From contig JAFAYM010000040.1 in the NCBI GenBank assembly GCA_019240395.1, forward strand, positions 1 to 38,099: a DNA stretch of 38,099 bases, read 5' to 3'. The notes under the pieces were generated by a model. The model saw only the letters and a program-made list of their open reading frames with translations. It was not told where the DNA came from and searched no databases. A program made the position numbers and the translations under genes. Source of the stretch: Acidisphaera sp. Its GTDB lineage: Bacteria > Pseudomonadota > Alphaproteobacteria > Acetobacterales > Acetobacteraceae. This document shows positions 1 to 7,719 of the stretch, in pieces (within the stretch, counting starts at the first letter, position 1; each line of letters begins with the position of its first letter).

Positions 1-270
1 CTGCGGGATACCAGCATCGTGCATGTCTGGTGCGGCATCGAGGGCGTGATGCCGGACGAGATCCCGGTGATCGGCCTATCGGCGGTGCATCCCGGACTGG
101 TGCACGCGTTCGGGTTTTCCGGCCACGGCTTCGAGCTCGGGCCGTTCATCGGCTCGATCGTGGCGCAGCTCGCGGCCGACGGGAAGACCAATTGGCCGAT
201 CGCCGCCTTCGCCCCGGATCGGGCGGTGGAACATCCGTCGGGCGGTGCGCTGCTTCAGCCCGCAGGGTAG
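1..270 (+). CDS. FAD-dependent oxidoreductase (DAO family), C-terminal fragment
   Basis: The reading frame is open from base 1 and ends at TAG 268-270, so only the last 89 residues are present. They match the C-terminal part of the D-amino-acid oxidase/sarcosine oxidase-like family: a W-x-G-x-E-G block with P-D-x-x-P-V-I-G, then P-G-L and the G-F-S-G-H-G-F glycine/histidine motif that closes over the flavin, and a short tail with an arginine. These enzymes oxidise amines or amino acids with FAD. Substrate cannot be told from this part. The amino-acid ABC importer that follows lies on the opposite strand and converges on it, so a joint role is possible but not shown. The stop codon is followed at once by a family A repeat. 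Confidence 0.8.
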   Translation: MRDTSIVHVWCGIEGVMPDEIPVIGLSAVHPGLVHAFGFSGHGFELGPFIGSIVAQLAADGKTNWPIAAFAPDRAVEHPSGGALLQPAG

Positions 271-353
271 AAGGCGAGGGGCTCTCCCCGCCGCGGGCAA
301 TTCCACCGGCTTCGCCGGTAGAACCTTCGCCCGCTCCGCCCCTCGACCCCGCC
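271..353. repeat. Family A palindromic repeat, left part (split copy)
   Basis: The stretch begins AAGGCGAGGGGCTCT directly after the stop codon at 270, exactly as in the full copies at 9427 and 21622. It is then interrupted by other palindromic sequence (about 286-336, including CACCGGCTTCGCCGGT) before resuming with GCCCCTCGACCCCGCC. The matching right part is at 559-619. Together the two suggest one family A element opened by later insertions. The gap 271-618 holds no convincing gene; it contains this repeat, a family B repeat at 437-554 and the right half of A. Confidence 0.55.
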
Positions 354-436
354 AAATCCATTGCGCGCTCTTCGCGCGACGCATAGCCTTTGAAATCCAT
401 TACTTGATACGAGCTCCCACAGAGTGCCACCCATAT

Positions 437-554
437 CGTCACCCCCGCGAAAGCGGGGGTCCACGCGGCACGACGCTTAGCAATATCGACGTCCAGATGG
501 ATTCCCGCTTTCGCGGGAATGACGGCGAGGAGTCGGCGCGCCCGAGAACTGGTA
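437..554 (+). repeat. Family B hairpin repeat, copy 1
   Basis: Two perfect 8-bp hairpins lie here: ACCCCCGC-GAAA-GCGGGGGT at 441-460 and ATTCCCGC-TTTC-GCGGGAAT at 501-520. They are followed by the conserved tail GAGTCGGCGCGCCCGAGAAC and TGGTA up to 554. The same arrangement occurs at 11889-11964 (same strand) and inverted at 25184-25278. This copy sits between the two halves of a family A repeat. It resembles the short non-autonomous palindromic elements common in proteobacterial intergenic DNA. Confidence 0.75.
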
Positions 555-558
555 CAAG

Positions 559-619
559 TAATGGGGTGTGGGGGCCGCTGCCCCCAGCGGGTCGAGGGCA
601 GAGCCCTCGCCTTACTTCC
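559..619. repeat. Family A palindromic repeat, right part (split copy)
   Basis: The stretch runs from the conserved core (CAAGTAATGGGG) through GGGGGCCGCTGCCCCC and ends GCAGAGCCCTCGCCTTACTT, matching the right arm of the copies at 9427-9568 and 36715-36866. Its end lies next to the stop codon (complement of 619-621) of the minus-strand ATPase gene. The GC-rich stem could act as a terminator between the converging genes, although no clear U-tract is present. Confidence 0.6.
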
Positions 620-1380
620 TAAAGCACCCGCGAAAGAAAATCCCGTGTCCGCCGCTCCTTCGGCGCGCCAAGCACCTCCCGCGGCGCGCCTCGCTCGATG
701 ACCAGGCCGGCGTCCATGAAGATCAGCTCGTCGCCGACTTCGCGGGCGAAGGCCAGCTCGTGCGTCACCACCATCATCGTCATGCCCGACCGTGCCAGAT
801 CCTTCATGACAGCGAGGACCTCGCCGACGAGCTCGGCGTCGAGTGCCGAGGTCGGCTCGTCGAACAGCATCAGCTGCGGGTCCATCGCCAGGGCGCGGGC
901 GATCGCCACGCGCTGCTGCTCGCCGCCGGAGAGCTGGGCCGGAAACATCGCATGCTTGGCCGCGAGACCGACGCGATCGAGCAGTTCCATGGCGCGCTGC
1001 CGCGCCTGCGCCGGACGCACGCGCTTCACCTGCACCGGCGCCTCGATGATGTTCTGCAGCGCCGTCATGTGCTGGAACAAGTTGAACTGCTGGAACACCA
1101 TGCCGACTTTCTGGCGCATCCCCGCGACCTGCCGCTCCGGCAGCTCGTAGAGCCGTCCGTTGCGCTCGCGATAGCCGACGAGGTCGCCGCCGACCCAGAG
1201 CCGGCCGCCGTCGATGCGCTCGAGATGGTTGATGCAGGACAGCAACGTGCTCTTGCCGGAGCCGGAGGGACCGATGATGCACATGACGCTGCCGGCGGGC
1301 ACGTCGAGGTCGATGCCGCGCAGCACCTCCGTCTCGCCGTAGCGCTTGTGCAGGCCGCGGATCCTGACCATGGGGTCCAT
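619..1380 (-). CDS. Polar amino-acid ABC transporter, ATP-binding protein (GlnQ/HisP type)
   Basis: This 253-residue ATPase powers the importer whose permease and binding protein lie just upstream. Walker A (GPSGSGKST) is at residues 37-45, then the Q-loop FQQFNLF, signature LSGGEQQ, Walker B LMLFDEP and the H-loop VVTHEL. The short length without a C-terminal regulatory extension and the L-F-x-H-M-T-x-L-x-N block are typical of the amino-acid (PAAT) class. The ATG chosen overlaps the permease stop by one base (TGATG), which indicates translational coupling; a second ATG three codons in is possible. The exact amino acid carried is unknown. Confidence 0.95.
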   Translation of the reverse strand: MDPMVRIRGLHKRYGETEVLRGIDLDVPAGSVMCIIGPSGSGKSTLLSCINHLERIDGGRLWVGGDLVGYRERNGRLYELPERQVAGMRQKVGMVFQQFNLFQHMTALQNIIEAPVQVKRVRPAQARQRAMELLDRVGLAAKHAMFPAQLSGGEQQRVAIARALAMDPQLMLFDEPTSALDAELVGEVLAVMKDLARSGMTMMVVTHELAFAREVGDELIFMDAGLVIERGAPREVLGAPKERRTRDFLSRVL

Positions 1381-2213
1381 CAGCGCTGCCGGTAGCGGCG
1401 CTCGAGGACATGCTGCCCGGCCGTCAGCACCGAGACGATGATCAGGTACCACAGCGAGGCGACGATCAGCAGCGGGATCGTCTCGTAGGTGCGCGAATAG
1501 ATCAGCTGGGCGGTGTAGAGCAGCTCGGCGAGTGCGATGACGCTGACCAGCGAGGTGCTCTTCACCATCGAGATCACCTCGTTGCCGACCGGCGGGATGA
1601 TGACGCGCATGGCCTGCGGAAAGACGATGCGGCGGAAGATCGGCATCGGCCGCATGCCGAGCGCCTTCGCCGCCCGCGTCTGGCCGTGCGGCACGGAGAC
1701 GATGCCGGCGCGGATCACCTCGGCCGTGTAGGCTGCCTGTGCCAGGCCGAGCCCGGCCAGCGCGGCGAAGAGCGGCGTGATCAGCGTGTTGGTGTTGGCG
1801 GCGTACAACACCGGACCGAACGGCACGCGCAGCGTGATCGTGGAATAGAGCGCGGCGAAATTGTACCAGAAGATGAGCTGCACCAGCACGGGCACGCTGC
1901 GGAAGAACCAGATGTAGAGCCAGCTGAGGGTGGACAGCAGCGGGTTGCGCGACAGCCGCATGATGGCGAGCACGGTGCCGATCGCCAGGCCGATGAGCAT
2001 GGCGGCGACGGTCAGCTCGAGCGTGCGCGACAGCCCGAGCAGGATCTGCCCGTCGAGCATGTATTGCGCTACGACCGGCCATTCGAAGGCCGGGTTGGTG
2101 GCCACGCTGAACAGCACCAGGCCGGCGATCAGCACCACCAGCGCGCTCGCCAGCCAGGTCCAGGGATGGCGCAGCGGCACCACGATCTGCGGTGCCGGCG
2201 GGTCCTCCGCCAC
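1380..2213 (-). CDS. Polar amino-acid ABC transporter, permease (HisM/GlnP type)
   Basis: This is an inner-membrane permease with about five hydrophobic segments. It carries the family's features: [10 protein letters not shown] early in the domain, [22 protein letters not shown], and the EAA-like loop A-L-G-M near R-R-I-V-F-P-Q-A that contacts the ATPase. The start is uncertain. GTG at 2213 leaves an 11-bp gap after the binding-protein stop and gives 277 residues; an ATG at 2288 would overlap that gene by 64 bp and add a charged tail unlike the family. It forms the middle gene of a three-gene importer operon. Confidence 0.9.
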   Translation of the reverse strand: MAEDPPAPQIVVPLRHPWTWLASALVVLIAGLVLFSVATNPAFEWPVVAQYMLDGQILLGLSRTLELTVAAMLIGLAIGTVLAIMRLSRNPLLSTLSWLYIWFFRSVPVLVQLIFWYNFAALYSTITLRVPFGPVLYAANTNTLITPLFAALAGLGLAQAAYTAEVIRAGIVSVPHGQTRAAKALGMRPMPIFRRIVFPQAMRVIIPPVGNEVISMVKSTSLVSVIALAELLYTAQLIYSRTYETIPLLIVASLWYLIIVSVLTAGQHVLERRYRQR

Positions 2214-2224
2214 GTCGGGAGCGG

Positions 2225-3133
2225 TCAGCGCGGCGTGCCGGTCGGGTTCAGCGCGGCCTGCTTGATCGCGCCGTTCTCGAGCCCCCATTTCTCGACGATC
2301 TTCCGATACGTGCCGTCATCGATCAGATGCTGGATCGCCGCCTGCAGGGGGGCCGACATGTCCGATCCCTTCTGCAGGGCGACGCCGATATAGCTGAGGT
2401 CGGTGTAGCTGCCGACGACCTTGGTCTTGCCCTGGGACTGGGCAACGAAATAGCTCACCGCGGTCGAGCCGACCCAGAACAGGTCGGACCGCTTGCTCAT
2501 CAGGCTCTCGGCGGCGCTGTTGCCGTCATTGAAGGCCAGCATGTTGATCGGCTTCTTGCCGGCCGCCTCGCATTTCGGGTTCTGCAGCTGCGCGAACTCG
2601 TATTCGCGCGAGCCGCGGGTGGTGGCGACGGTGAGGCCGCACAGATCGTCGAGACCGTTGACCTTGATGTCCGAGCCGGTCAGCGCGGCGAACAGCTCGT
2701 TGCCCAGCAGGGTGCCGATCATGTCCACCACCTTCTCGCGGACCTCGGTGACGCCGATCTGGCCCACCGCGGCGTCGAAGCGCCTGGCCTGCAACCCCGG
2801 GATCAGCGTGTCGAAGGTCGTCGGACGGATATCGAGCTGCAATCCCATCGCCTCGGTCGCGGCGCGCAGGATGTCGATTTCCCATCCCGCGATCTCGCCG
2901 CGGTCGTTGCGGAAATCGTCCGGCGGCGAGCCGAGCGACACCGCGACAGTGAGGGTTTTCGCGTCCGCCACGCGCGGCGGCAGCAGTTTCACGAGGTCGG
3001 GCTGCACGGTCTCCGCCGGCAACGCGCCGGAAGCCGACGTGGACTGCGCTCCTGCCTGCCCGAGCGCCGTCAGGAGCGCCGCCGCCGTGACAGCGAGAAA
3101 AACAGAGGCACGACCCCGCGCTTGCTTGCTCAT
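2225..3133 (-). CDS. Polar amino-acid ABC transporter, periplasmic substrate-binding protein
   Basis: A 302-residue SBP_bac_3-type protein that captures the ligand in the periplasm. Residues 1-30 form a signal peptide (basic start, hydrophobic [11 protein letters not shown], then AGAQS). The mature part shows family motifs: [21 protein letters not shown]-x-[12 protein letters not shown] and a C-terminal I-D-D-G-T-Y-R-K-I-x-E-K-W-G. The start ATG is preceded by GGGAGCC; an upstream in-frame start at 3211 would bury the signal peptide and is rejected. The gene leads the importer operon and diverges from the GntR-type regulator at 3220. Confidence 0.93.
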   Translation of the reverse strand: MSKQARGRASVFLAVTAAALLTALGQAGAQSTSASGALPAETVQPDLVKLLPPRVADAKTLTVAVSLGSPPDDFRNDRGEIAGWEIDILRAATEAMGLQLDIRPTTFDTLIPGLQARRFDAAVGQIGVTEVREKVVDMIGTLLGNELFAALTGSDIKVNGLDDLCGLTVATTRGSREYEFAQLQNPKCEAAGKKPINMLAFNDGNSAAESLMSKRSDLFWVGSTAVSYFVAQSQGKTKVVGSYTDLSYIGVALQKGSDMSAPLQAAIQHLIDDGTYRKIVEKWGLENGAIKQAALNPTGTPR

Positions 3134-3207
3134 CCCGGCTCCCGGAAAGGTGGCTGAGGTTGTGCCCAATCTGCGGCGCTCCGGGATTTTCGGCAACTCC
3201 GGCGCTT

Positions 3208-3228
3208 GCATTTGTCCGTATGAAATGC
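3208..3228 (+). promoter_or_regulatory. Inverted repeat over the regulator start (possible operator)
   Basis: GCATTT at 3208-3213 and AAATGC at 3223-3228 form a perfect 6-bp inverted repeat with a 9-nt spacer. It lies across the proposed ATG at 3220 of the GntR-type gene, in an unusually AT-rich patch in the 86-bp gap between divergent genes. Autoregulation by the encoded regulator is a guess from position only. Confidence 0.25.
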
Positions 3229-3999
3229 CAGGGTCCGGCGAATGCGAGGCGCGTCCAGGTGAGCCTGCCCGTCTATCAGCGCATCTTGAACGAGCTGCGC
3301 AGCCGCATCGCCGAGGGCGCGTGGGGCATCGGCGAGCAGATGCCGACCGAGGAGGAACTGATGCAGGACTTCGCGGTCAGCCGCTTCACCGTGCGCGCGG
3401 CGCTCGACGGGCTGGTCGCCGACGGGATCATCAAACGCTATCGCCGTCGCGGCACTTTCGTGGCGGCGCGGCCGCGCGGTACCGACGCACGGATGCTGAC
3501 CTCTCTCGACGACCTCGTCCGGGGCAGCTTTCCGACGCCGCCGATCATCCTCGATGCCGCCGAGGCGCGCTGTCCCGCGCGGATCGCCGGCGCGCTGGGC
3601 CTGGCGGAGGAGGCGCGCGCACTGCGCATCCGCGTGCTGCGCCGGGCCGAGGGCGTGCCGTACGCCTATTCGATCGTCCACATCCCCGCCGAGCTGGCGC
3701 GCAAGCTGCCGACGGGATGGCAGGCGCGTGTGCAGGACGAGCCCTTCGTCAGCCTGGTGGCCCACGCCAACGCGCTGCCCATGCACAAGGCGATCCAGGT
3801 GGCGCAGGCGGTGGCGGCGCCCAAGGCGATCGCCGCGATGCTCGATACCGCCGCCGGCGCACCGCTGCTGCTGCTCGAGCGCAGCTTCCTGGCTCGCGAC
3901 GGCACGGCGATCGAGCATGCACAGGTGTTCTGCCGCTCCGACCGCCACCGCCAGATCATCGCGTTCCGCAGCGATGGCCGCGCCGAGGAGGAAGCATGA
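3220..3999 (+). CDS. GntR-family transcriptional regulator (HutC subfamily, UTRA domain)
   Basis: This is a 259-residue DNA-binding regulator. The N-terminal winged helix-turn-helix (about residues 15-80) has P-V-Y-Q-R-I, the G-E-Q-M-P-T-E-E-E-L-M turn, F-A-V-S-R-F-T-V-R-A-A-L and the wing R-R-G-T-F-V. The rest fits a UTRA effector-binding domain (R-x-x-x-G-x-P-Y-A-Y-S, then the C-terminal L-L-L-L-E-R-S-F core). Its ATGA overlap with the next gene ties it to the transporter/AtuA operon, so it probably senses the transported compound or a product. Alternative starts are TTG 3160 and GTG 3259; none has a strong ribosome site, and ATG 3220 is a compromise. Confidence 0.9.
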   Translation: MKCQGPANARRVQVSLPVYQRILNELRSRIAEGAWGIGEQMPTEEELMQDFAVSRFTVRAALDGLVADGIIKRYRRRGTFVAARPRGTDARMLTSLDDLVRGSFPTPPIILDAAEARCPARIAGALGLAEEARALRIRVLRRAEGVPYAYSIVHIPAELARKLPTGWQARVQDEPFVSLVAHANALPMHKAIQVAQAVAAPKAIAAMLDTAAGAPLLLLERSFLARDGTAIEHAQVFCRSDRHRQIIAFRSDGRAEEEA

Positions 4000-5021
4000 T
4001 CCGAGGAGTCCTGCTGCTCTGCACCCTCGCTCTCTCCTTCGCCCCGAGGCTGGCGCGCGCCGCCGATCCGGCCGTCGTCGAAGCGGCGCGGCGCGAGGGC
4101 GTGCTGGCGATGGCCGACTCCGCGCCGGGCGAGAACTTCCAGAAATTCATGGCGGCCTTCGCGGCGAAATACCCGTTTCTCGATCTCGCCGGCGGCTTCT
4201 ATTCCGGTCCGACCGGGCGCGTGCTCGCCCGGGTTAACGCGGAGATCGACGCCAAGCGGCTCACCTTCGACGTGATGCTGGCGGCCAACACCGCGGCCTG
4301 GATCGAGATGACCGATCAGGGCCGCATCGCCCGCTACGACTCGCCGGAATACGCGGCGTTTCCCGCCGGCGCCAAGATGGACGGCTACTGGGCGGCGGCG
4401 CAGGCGATCGGCGTCATTCCCGTCTTCAACCGCAACGTGCTGCCGCTGAGCGAGGCGCCGCACTCCTGGCTCGACCTGCTGCAGCCGCGCTTCGCCGACC
4501 GCAAGCTCGCCATCCAGAATTCCGCCGCGGGAACCCAGTTCAACTGGAACTATCTGCTGGAGCGCAAGCTCGGTGCGGATTTCATCCGCCGCTTCGCCGC
4601 CCAGCACCCGGTCGTCATGGCGACCGGCGCGCAGATGACCGACGCGATCGACCGTGGCGAGGTCCTGGTCGGCGCGGCGCTCGACCACTGGCGCGCCTTC
4701 ACACCGGAGGCGGCGCAGGCCGGGCTGGTGGCGGTCATCCCGGATGAGGGCGTGCCGTTCACCCTGGCGCCGGTCGGCATGCTCGCCGGCGCGCCGCATC
4801 CCAACGCGGCGAAGCTGTTCATCGACTTCATCCTGTCGCAGGAGGGCCAGCGGCTGCTGGATACCGAGCTCTACGGCATGTACTCGATGCGCTCCGACGT
4901 GCCGCCGCCGGCCGGGCAGAAGCCGCTCGCGGATATCCATCCGCTGCTGCCGACCGACCAGCAGGACTACGTGCAGGCAAGCCGTGATTTCCCCCGGCAC
5001 TTCGAAGACCTCTTCCACTGA
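3996..5021 (+). CDS. ABC transporter substrate-binding protein (iron(III)/AfuA-like class)
   Basis: This 341-residue periplasmic protein has a signal peptide at residues 1-22 (hydrophobic LLLCTLALSF, cleavage after ARA). The mature protein shows the pattern of the Fe3+/thiamine/phosphonate binding-protein class: E-A-A-R-R-E-G at the start, F-Y-S-G-P-T-G-R-V-L-A-R, a W-L-D-L-L-x-P-R-F hinge block, A-A-G-T-Q-F-N-W and A-A-K-L-F-I-D-F-I-L-S-x-E-G-Q. That class often binds organic ligands rather than iron, and the linked catabolic genes favour an organic compound here. It overlaps the regulator stop by 4 bp (ATGA) and the permease start by 38 bp. Confidence 0.9.
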   Translation: MIRGVLLLCTLALSFAPRLARAADPAVVEAARREGVLAMADSAPGENFQKFMAAFAAKYPFLDLAGGFYSGPTGRVLARVNAEIDAKRLTFDVMLAANTAAWIEMTDQGRIARYDSPEYAAFPAGAKMDGYWAAAQAIGVIPVFNRNVLPLSEAPHSWLDLLQPRFADRKLAIQNSAAGTQFNWNYLLERKLGADFIRRFAAQHPVVMATGAQMTDAIDRGEVLVGAALDHWRAFTPEAAQAGLVAVIPDEGVPFTLAPVGMLAGAPHPNAAKLFIDFILSQEGQRLLDTELYGMYSMRSDVPPPAGQKPLADIHPLLPTDQQDYVQASRDFPRHFEDLFH

Positions 5022-6654
5022 AGCGACGACGCGAGGGGTGCTGCGCGCCGAAACGGTGCTCGGCATCGGCGTCAGCGCGCTGGTGGCCGTCCTCGTGCTG
5101 CCGCCGCTGATCGCCGTGATGGTCACCGGCGTCGGCGCCGGCTTCGCGCCGCTGCGCCACACCGACCTGGTGCTGAACACGCTGCTCTTCGGCCTGCTGA
5201 CCACGCTGGGCGCGCTGGTGACGGGCGGCGCGCTGGCCCTGGCGCTGGGGGCGGGCGTGCCCGGCCGCACCCTGCTGGAGCGGCTCGTCGTCATGCCGCT
5301 CTATCTGACGCCGCTCCTCACCGCCATGGGCTGGAACTGGCTGGGCTCGCCGCGCAGCGGACTGCTGAACCTGCTGCTGCACGCCGCCTTCGGCCCGCAT
5401 GTCACGCTCGACATCGTCTCGCCGGCCGGAGCCATGGCGGTGGCGGCGCTGGCGACGGCGCCGCTGCCCTTCCTGCTGATCTCGGATGCGCTGCGCGGCC
5501 TCGATCCGGCATTGCTGGAGGCAGCACGGGTGCACGGCGCGATGCCGGCCCGGGTGTTCCGGCGCGTTACCCTGCCGCTGCTGCTGCCCGCCGGTCTCGC
5601 CGCCGCGATGCTGGTCTTCGTCCAGGCGATCGGCCTGTTCAGCGTCCCCGCCGTGCTCGGCATGCCGGCCGGCTTTTACGTCGCGACCACGGAGATCTAC
5701 CGGCTGCTCGAGAGCTATCCCCCGCGCATCGCCGACGCGACCGCCTGGGGCATGCTGCTGCTGGCGATTGCGGCGCTGCTGACCTTCACGCAATCCGCGC
5801 TGCTCGGACGCCGCTCCTTCGTCACCATCACCGGCAAGGCGTTCCGCCCGAACCTGCGGTCCCCGGCGGCACCCGGGCTGCGTGCGGCGCTCGCCTGGCT
5901 CTATGTCGCGCTGGCCACCGTGCTGCCGCTGCTCGCCCTGCTCTGGGCGGCGAGCAGCGCCTTCGTCACCGCCGATTTCCGGCTGATGCGCTTCACCGCG
6001 GCGCATTTCGCCTTCGTGCTGTTCGGCTATCCCAAGACCTGGCTGGCGGTCGGCAATTCCGTGCTGCTCGGCGTGTTGACGGCCTCGCTGGTCTGCCTCC
6101 TCGGCCTGGCCGTGAGCTGGGTGGTGCTGCGCGCCCGGCAGGCCGGGCGTGGCGTGCTCGACCAGCTCAGCATGCTGCCGCTGAGCATGCCGGCGATGGT
6201 CTTCGCCCTCGGATTGCTCTGGGTCTATGTCCGCGTGAGGCTGCCGATCTACGGCACGATCGGCATCCTGCTGCTCGCCTACTGCACGCACTACCTGCCG
6301 TTCGGCGTGCGCACCAGCAGCGCGGCACTGCGTCAACTGCATCCGGAGCTCGAGGAGGCGGCACGCGTCGCCGGCGCCTCCTGGCTGCGCACCATGCGGC
6401 GGATCACCTTCCCTCTCGTGCAGCCGGCCGTGCTCGCCGCCTGGGTCCTGCTGTTCGTCATGGCGATGCAGGAGGTCAGCTCCTCGATACTGCTCTACAC
6501 CAGCCGCAGCATCGTGCTCTCCGTCGCCGTCTTCGACCTGTGGGAAAACGGCAACCCGAGCGATGTCGCGGCGCTCGGCTTCCTCCAGCTCGCCGCGAGC
6601 TTCATCGTCGTCAGCCTGGTCCTCGGACTGCGCCAGCGTCGTGGCGTCACATGA
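4984..6654 (+). CDS. ABC transporter permease, fused double-domain (FbpB/ThiP type)
   Basis: This 556-residue inner-membrane protein has two copies of the binding-protein-dependent permease domain in one chain, about twelve hydrophobic segments in all. Each half has an ATPase-contact EAA loop: L-E-A-A-R-V-H-G-A in the first and L-E-E-A-A-R-V-A-G-A-S in the second, each followed by R-R-x-T-x-P-L. This matches single-polypeptide permeases of the iron(III) and thiamine importers. The GTG at 4984 has AGG nine bases upstream and lies inside the binding-protein gene; GTG 5038 is an alternative that would place the start after that gene. The stop overlaps the ATPase start (ATGA). Confidence 0.9.
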   Translation: MISPGTSKTSSTEATTRGVLRAETVLGIGVSALVAVLVLPPLIAVMVTGVGAGFAPLRHTDLVLNTLLFGLLTTLGALVTGGALALALGAGVPGRTLLERLVVMPLYLTPLLTAMGWNWLGSPRSGLLNLLLHAAFGPHVTLDIVSPAGAMAVAALATAPLPFLLISDALRGLDPALLEAARVHGAMPARVFRRVTLPLLLPAGLAAAMLVFVQAIGLFSVPAVLGMPAGFYVATTEIYRLLESYPPRIADATAWGMLLLAIAALLTFTQSALLGRRSFVTITGKAFRPNLRSPAAPGLRAALAWLYVALATVLPLLALLWAASSAFVTADFRLMRFTAAHFAFVLFGYPKTWLAVGNSVLLGVLTASLVCLLGLAVSWVVLRARQAGRGVLDQLSMLPLSMPAMVFALGLLWVYVRVRLPIYGTIGILLLAYCTHYLPFGVRTSSAALRQLHPELEEAARVAGASWLRTMRRITFPLVQPAVLAAWVLLFVMAMQEVSSSILLYTSRSIVLSVAVFDLWENGNPSDVAALGFLQLAASFIVVSLVLGLRQRRGVT

Positions 6655-7706
6655 GCGCGGGTGCGGTGAGCGTGCAGGCCTTGCTGGTCGCCCACGGCAC
6701 GGTCCCGGCGGTGCGCGGCATCAGCTTCGAGGCGCGCGCCGGCGAGGTGCTGACCCTGCTCGGCCCGAGCGGCTGCGGCAAGACCACGACCTTGCGCGCC
6801 GTCGCCGGGCTGGAAGCCCCGCGCGAGGGCCGCATCGCCATCGATGGCCGCACGGTGTTCGACGCGGCGCGCCGCACCAATCTGCCGCCGGAGCGGCGCG
6901 GGCTCGCCATGGTGTTCCAGTCCTACGCGATCTGGCCGCACATGACGGTGTTCGAGAACGTCGCCTTCGGCCTGCGCGCGCGCGGCGTCGCCGACGGCGA
7001 TCTCGCCGGGGCGGTCCGCCGCAGCCTCGACCTGGTCGGGCTCGGCGCGCTCGCCGAGCGCCCGGCGACACGCCTCTCCGGCGGTCAGCAGCAGCGCGTG
7101 GCACTCGCCCGTTCGATCGCCGGCGACCCGCGCGTCATCCTGCTGGACGAGCCGCTGTCCAACCTCGACGCGCAGCTGCGCCTGGCGATGCGCGCCGAGT
7201 TCAAGGCGCTGCAGCGCCGGCTCGGCCTCACCGCGATCTATGTCACGCACGACCAGGAGGAGGCGCTGGTGCTGTCCGACCGCGTCCTGGTCATGCGCGA
7301 CGGCGCCATCGAGCAGGCGGGCACCCCGGCGGAGATCCACGACACGCCGCGATCGCGCTTCGTCGCCGAGTTCGTCGGCGTGCGCAACATCCTGCCCTGC
7401 GAGGTGGCGGAGGCGGCAGCCCTGCTCCCCGGCGGCCTGCGTCTGCCGGTGCGCGAGGCAGCGCCCGACGGCCCGGCTGCCGTCTGCTTCCGCCCGATCA
7501 GCGTGCAGCTGTTTCCGCACGCGGCGCCGGGCGCCCACCCGGCCACGGTGGTCGCCGCCACCTATCTCGGCGACTTCATGCAGTACGAGCTGCGCTGCGG
7601 CGAGCTGGCGATCTGTGCGCGCGGCCTGCCGCGGCCCGACTTCGCCGAGGGCGCTCCGGTCTTCTGGTCGGTGCCGGCCGACGCCTGCTTTCTCGTTGCG
7701 ACCTGA
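6651..7706 (+). CDS. ABC transporter ATP-binding protein (FbpC/PotA-like, with TOBE domain)
   Basis: This 351-residue ATPase drives the importer encoded just upstream. Walker A GPSGCGKTT is at 38-46, the Q-loop F-Q-S-Y-A-I-W-P-H at about 89-97, signature LSGGQ at 142-146, then Walker B ILLDEPLSNLDA and the switch histidine in YVTHDQEEA. The region after residue 240 is a TOBE_2-type regulatory domain, including V-C-F-R-P and an A-T-Y-L-G-D-F-x-Q-Y-E block, as in iron and polyamine/phosphonate ATPases. The start ATG lies in the ATGA overlap with the permease; an upstream ATG at 6540 would overlap the permease too far to be likely. Confidence 0.94.
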   Translation: MSAGAVSVQALLVAHGTVPAVRGISFEARAGEVLTLLGPSGCGKTTTLRAVAGLEAPREGRIAIDGRTVFDAARRTNLPPERRGLAMVFQSYAIWPHMTVFENVAFGLRARGVADGDLAGAVRRSLDLVGLGALAERPATRLSGGQQQRVALARSIAGDPRVILLDEPLSNLDAQLRLAMRAEFKALQRRLGLTAIYVTHDQEEALVLSDRVLVMRDGAIEQAGTPAEIHDTPRSRFVAEFVGVRNILPCEVAEAAALLPGGLRLPVREAAPDGPAAVCFRPISVQLFPHAAPGAHPATVVAATYLGDFMQYELRCGELAICARGLPRPDFAEGAPVFWSVPADACFLVAT

Positions 7707-7719
7707 CAAGGAAAGACCC

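Noticed and set aside
2493-3995. N-terminal extension of the binding protein at 3996
   Set aside because: The frame is open through the regulator and the previous operon, but this is GC-driven; a signal peptide begins exactly at ATG 3996 in an ATGA overlap.
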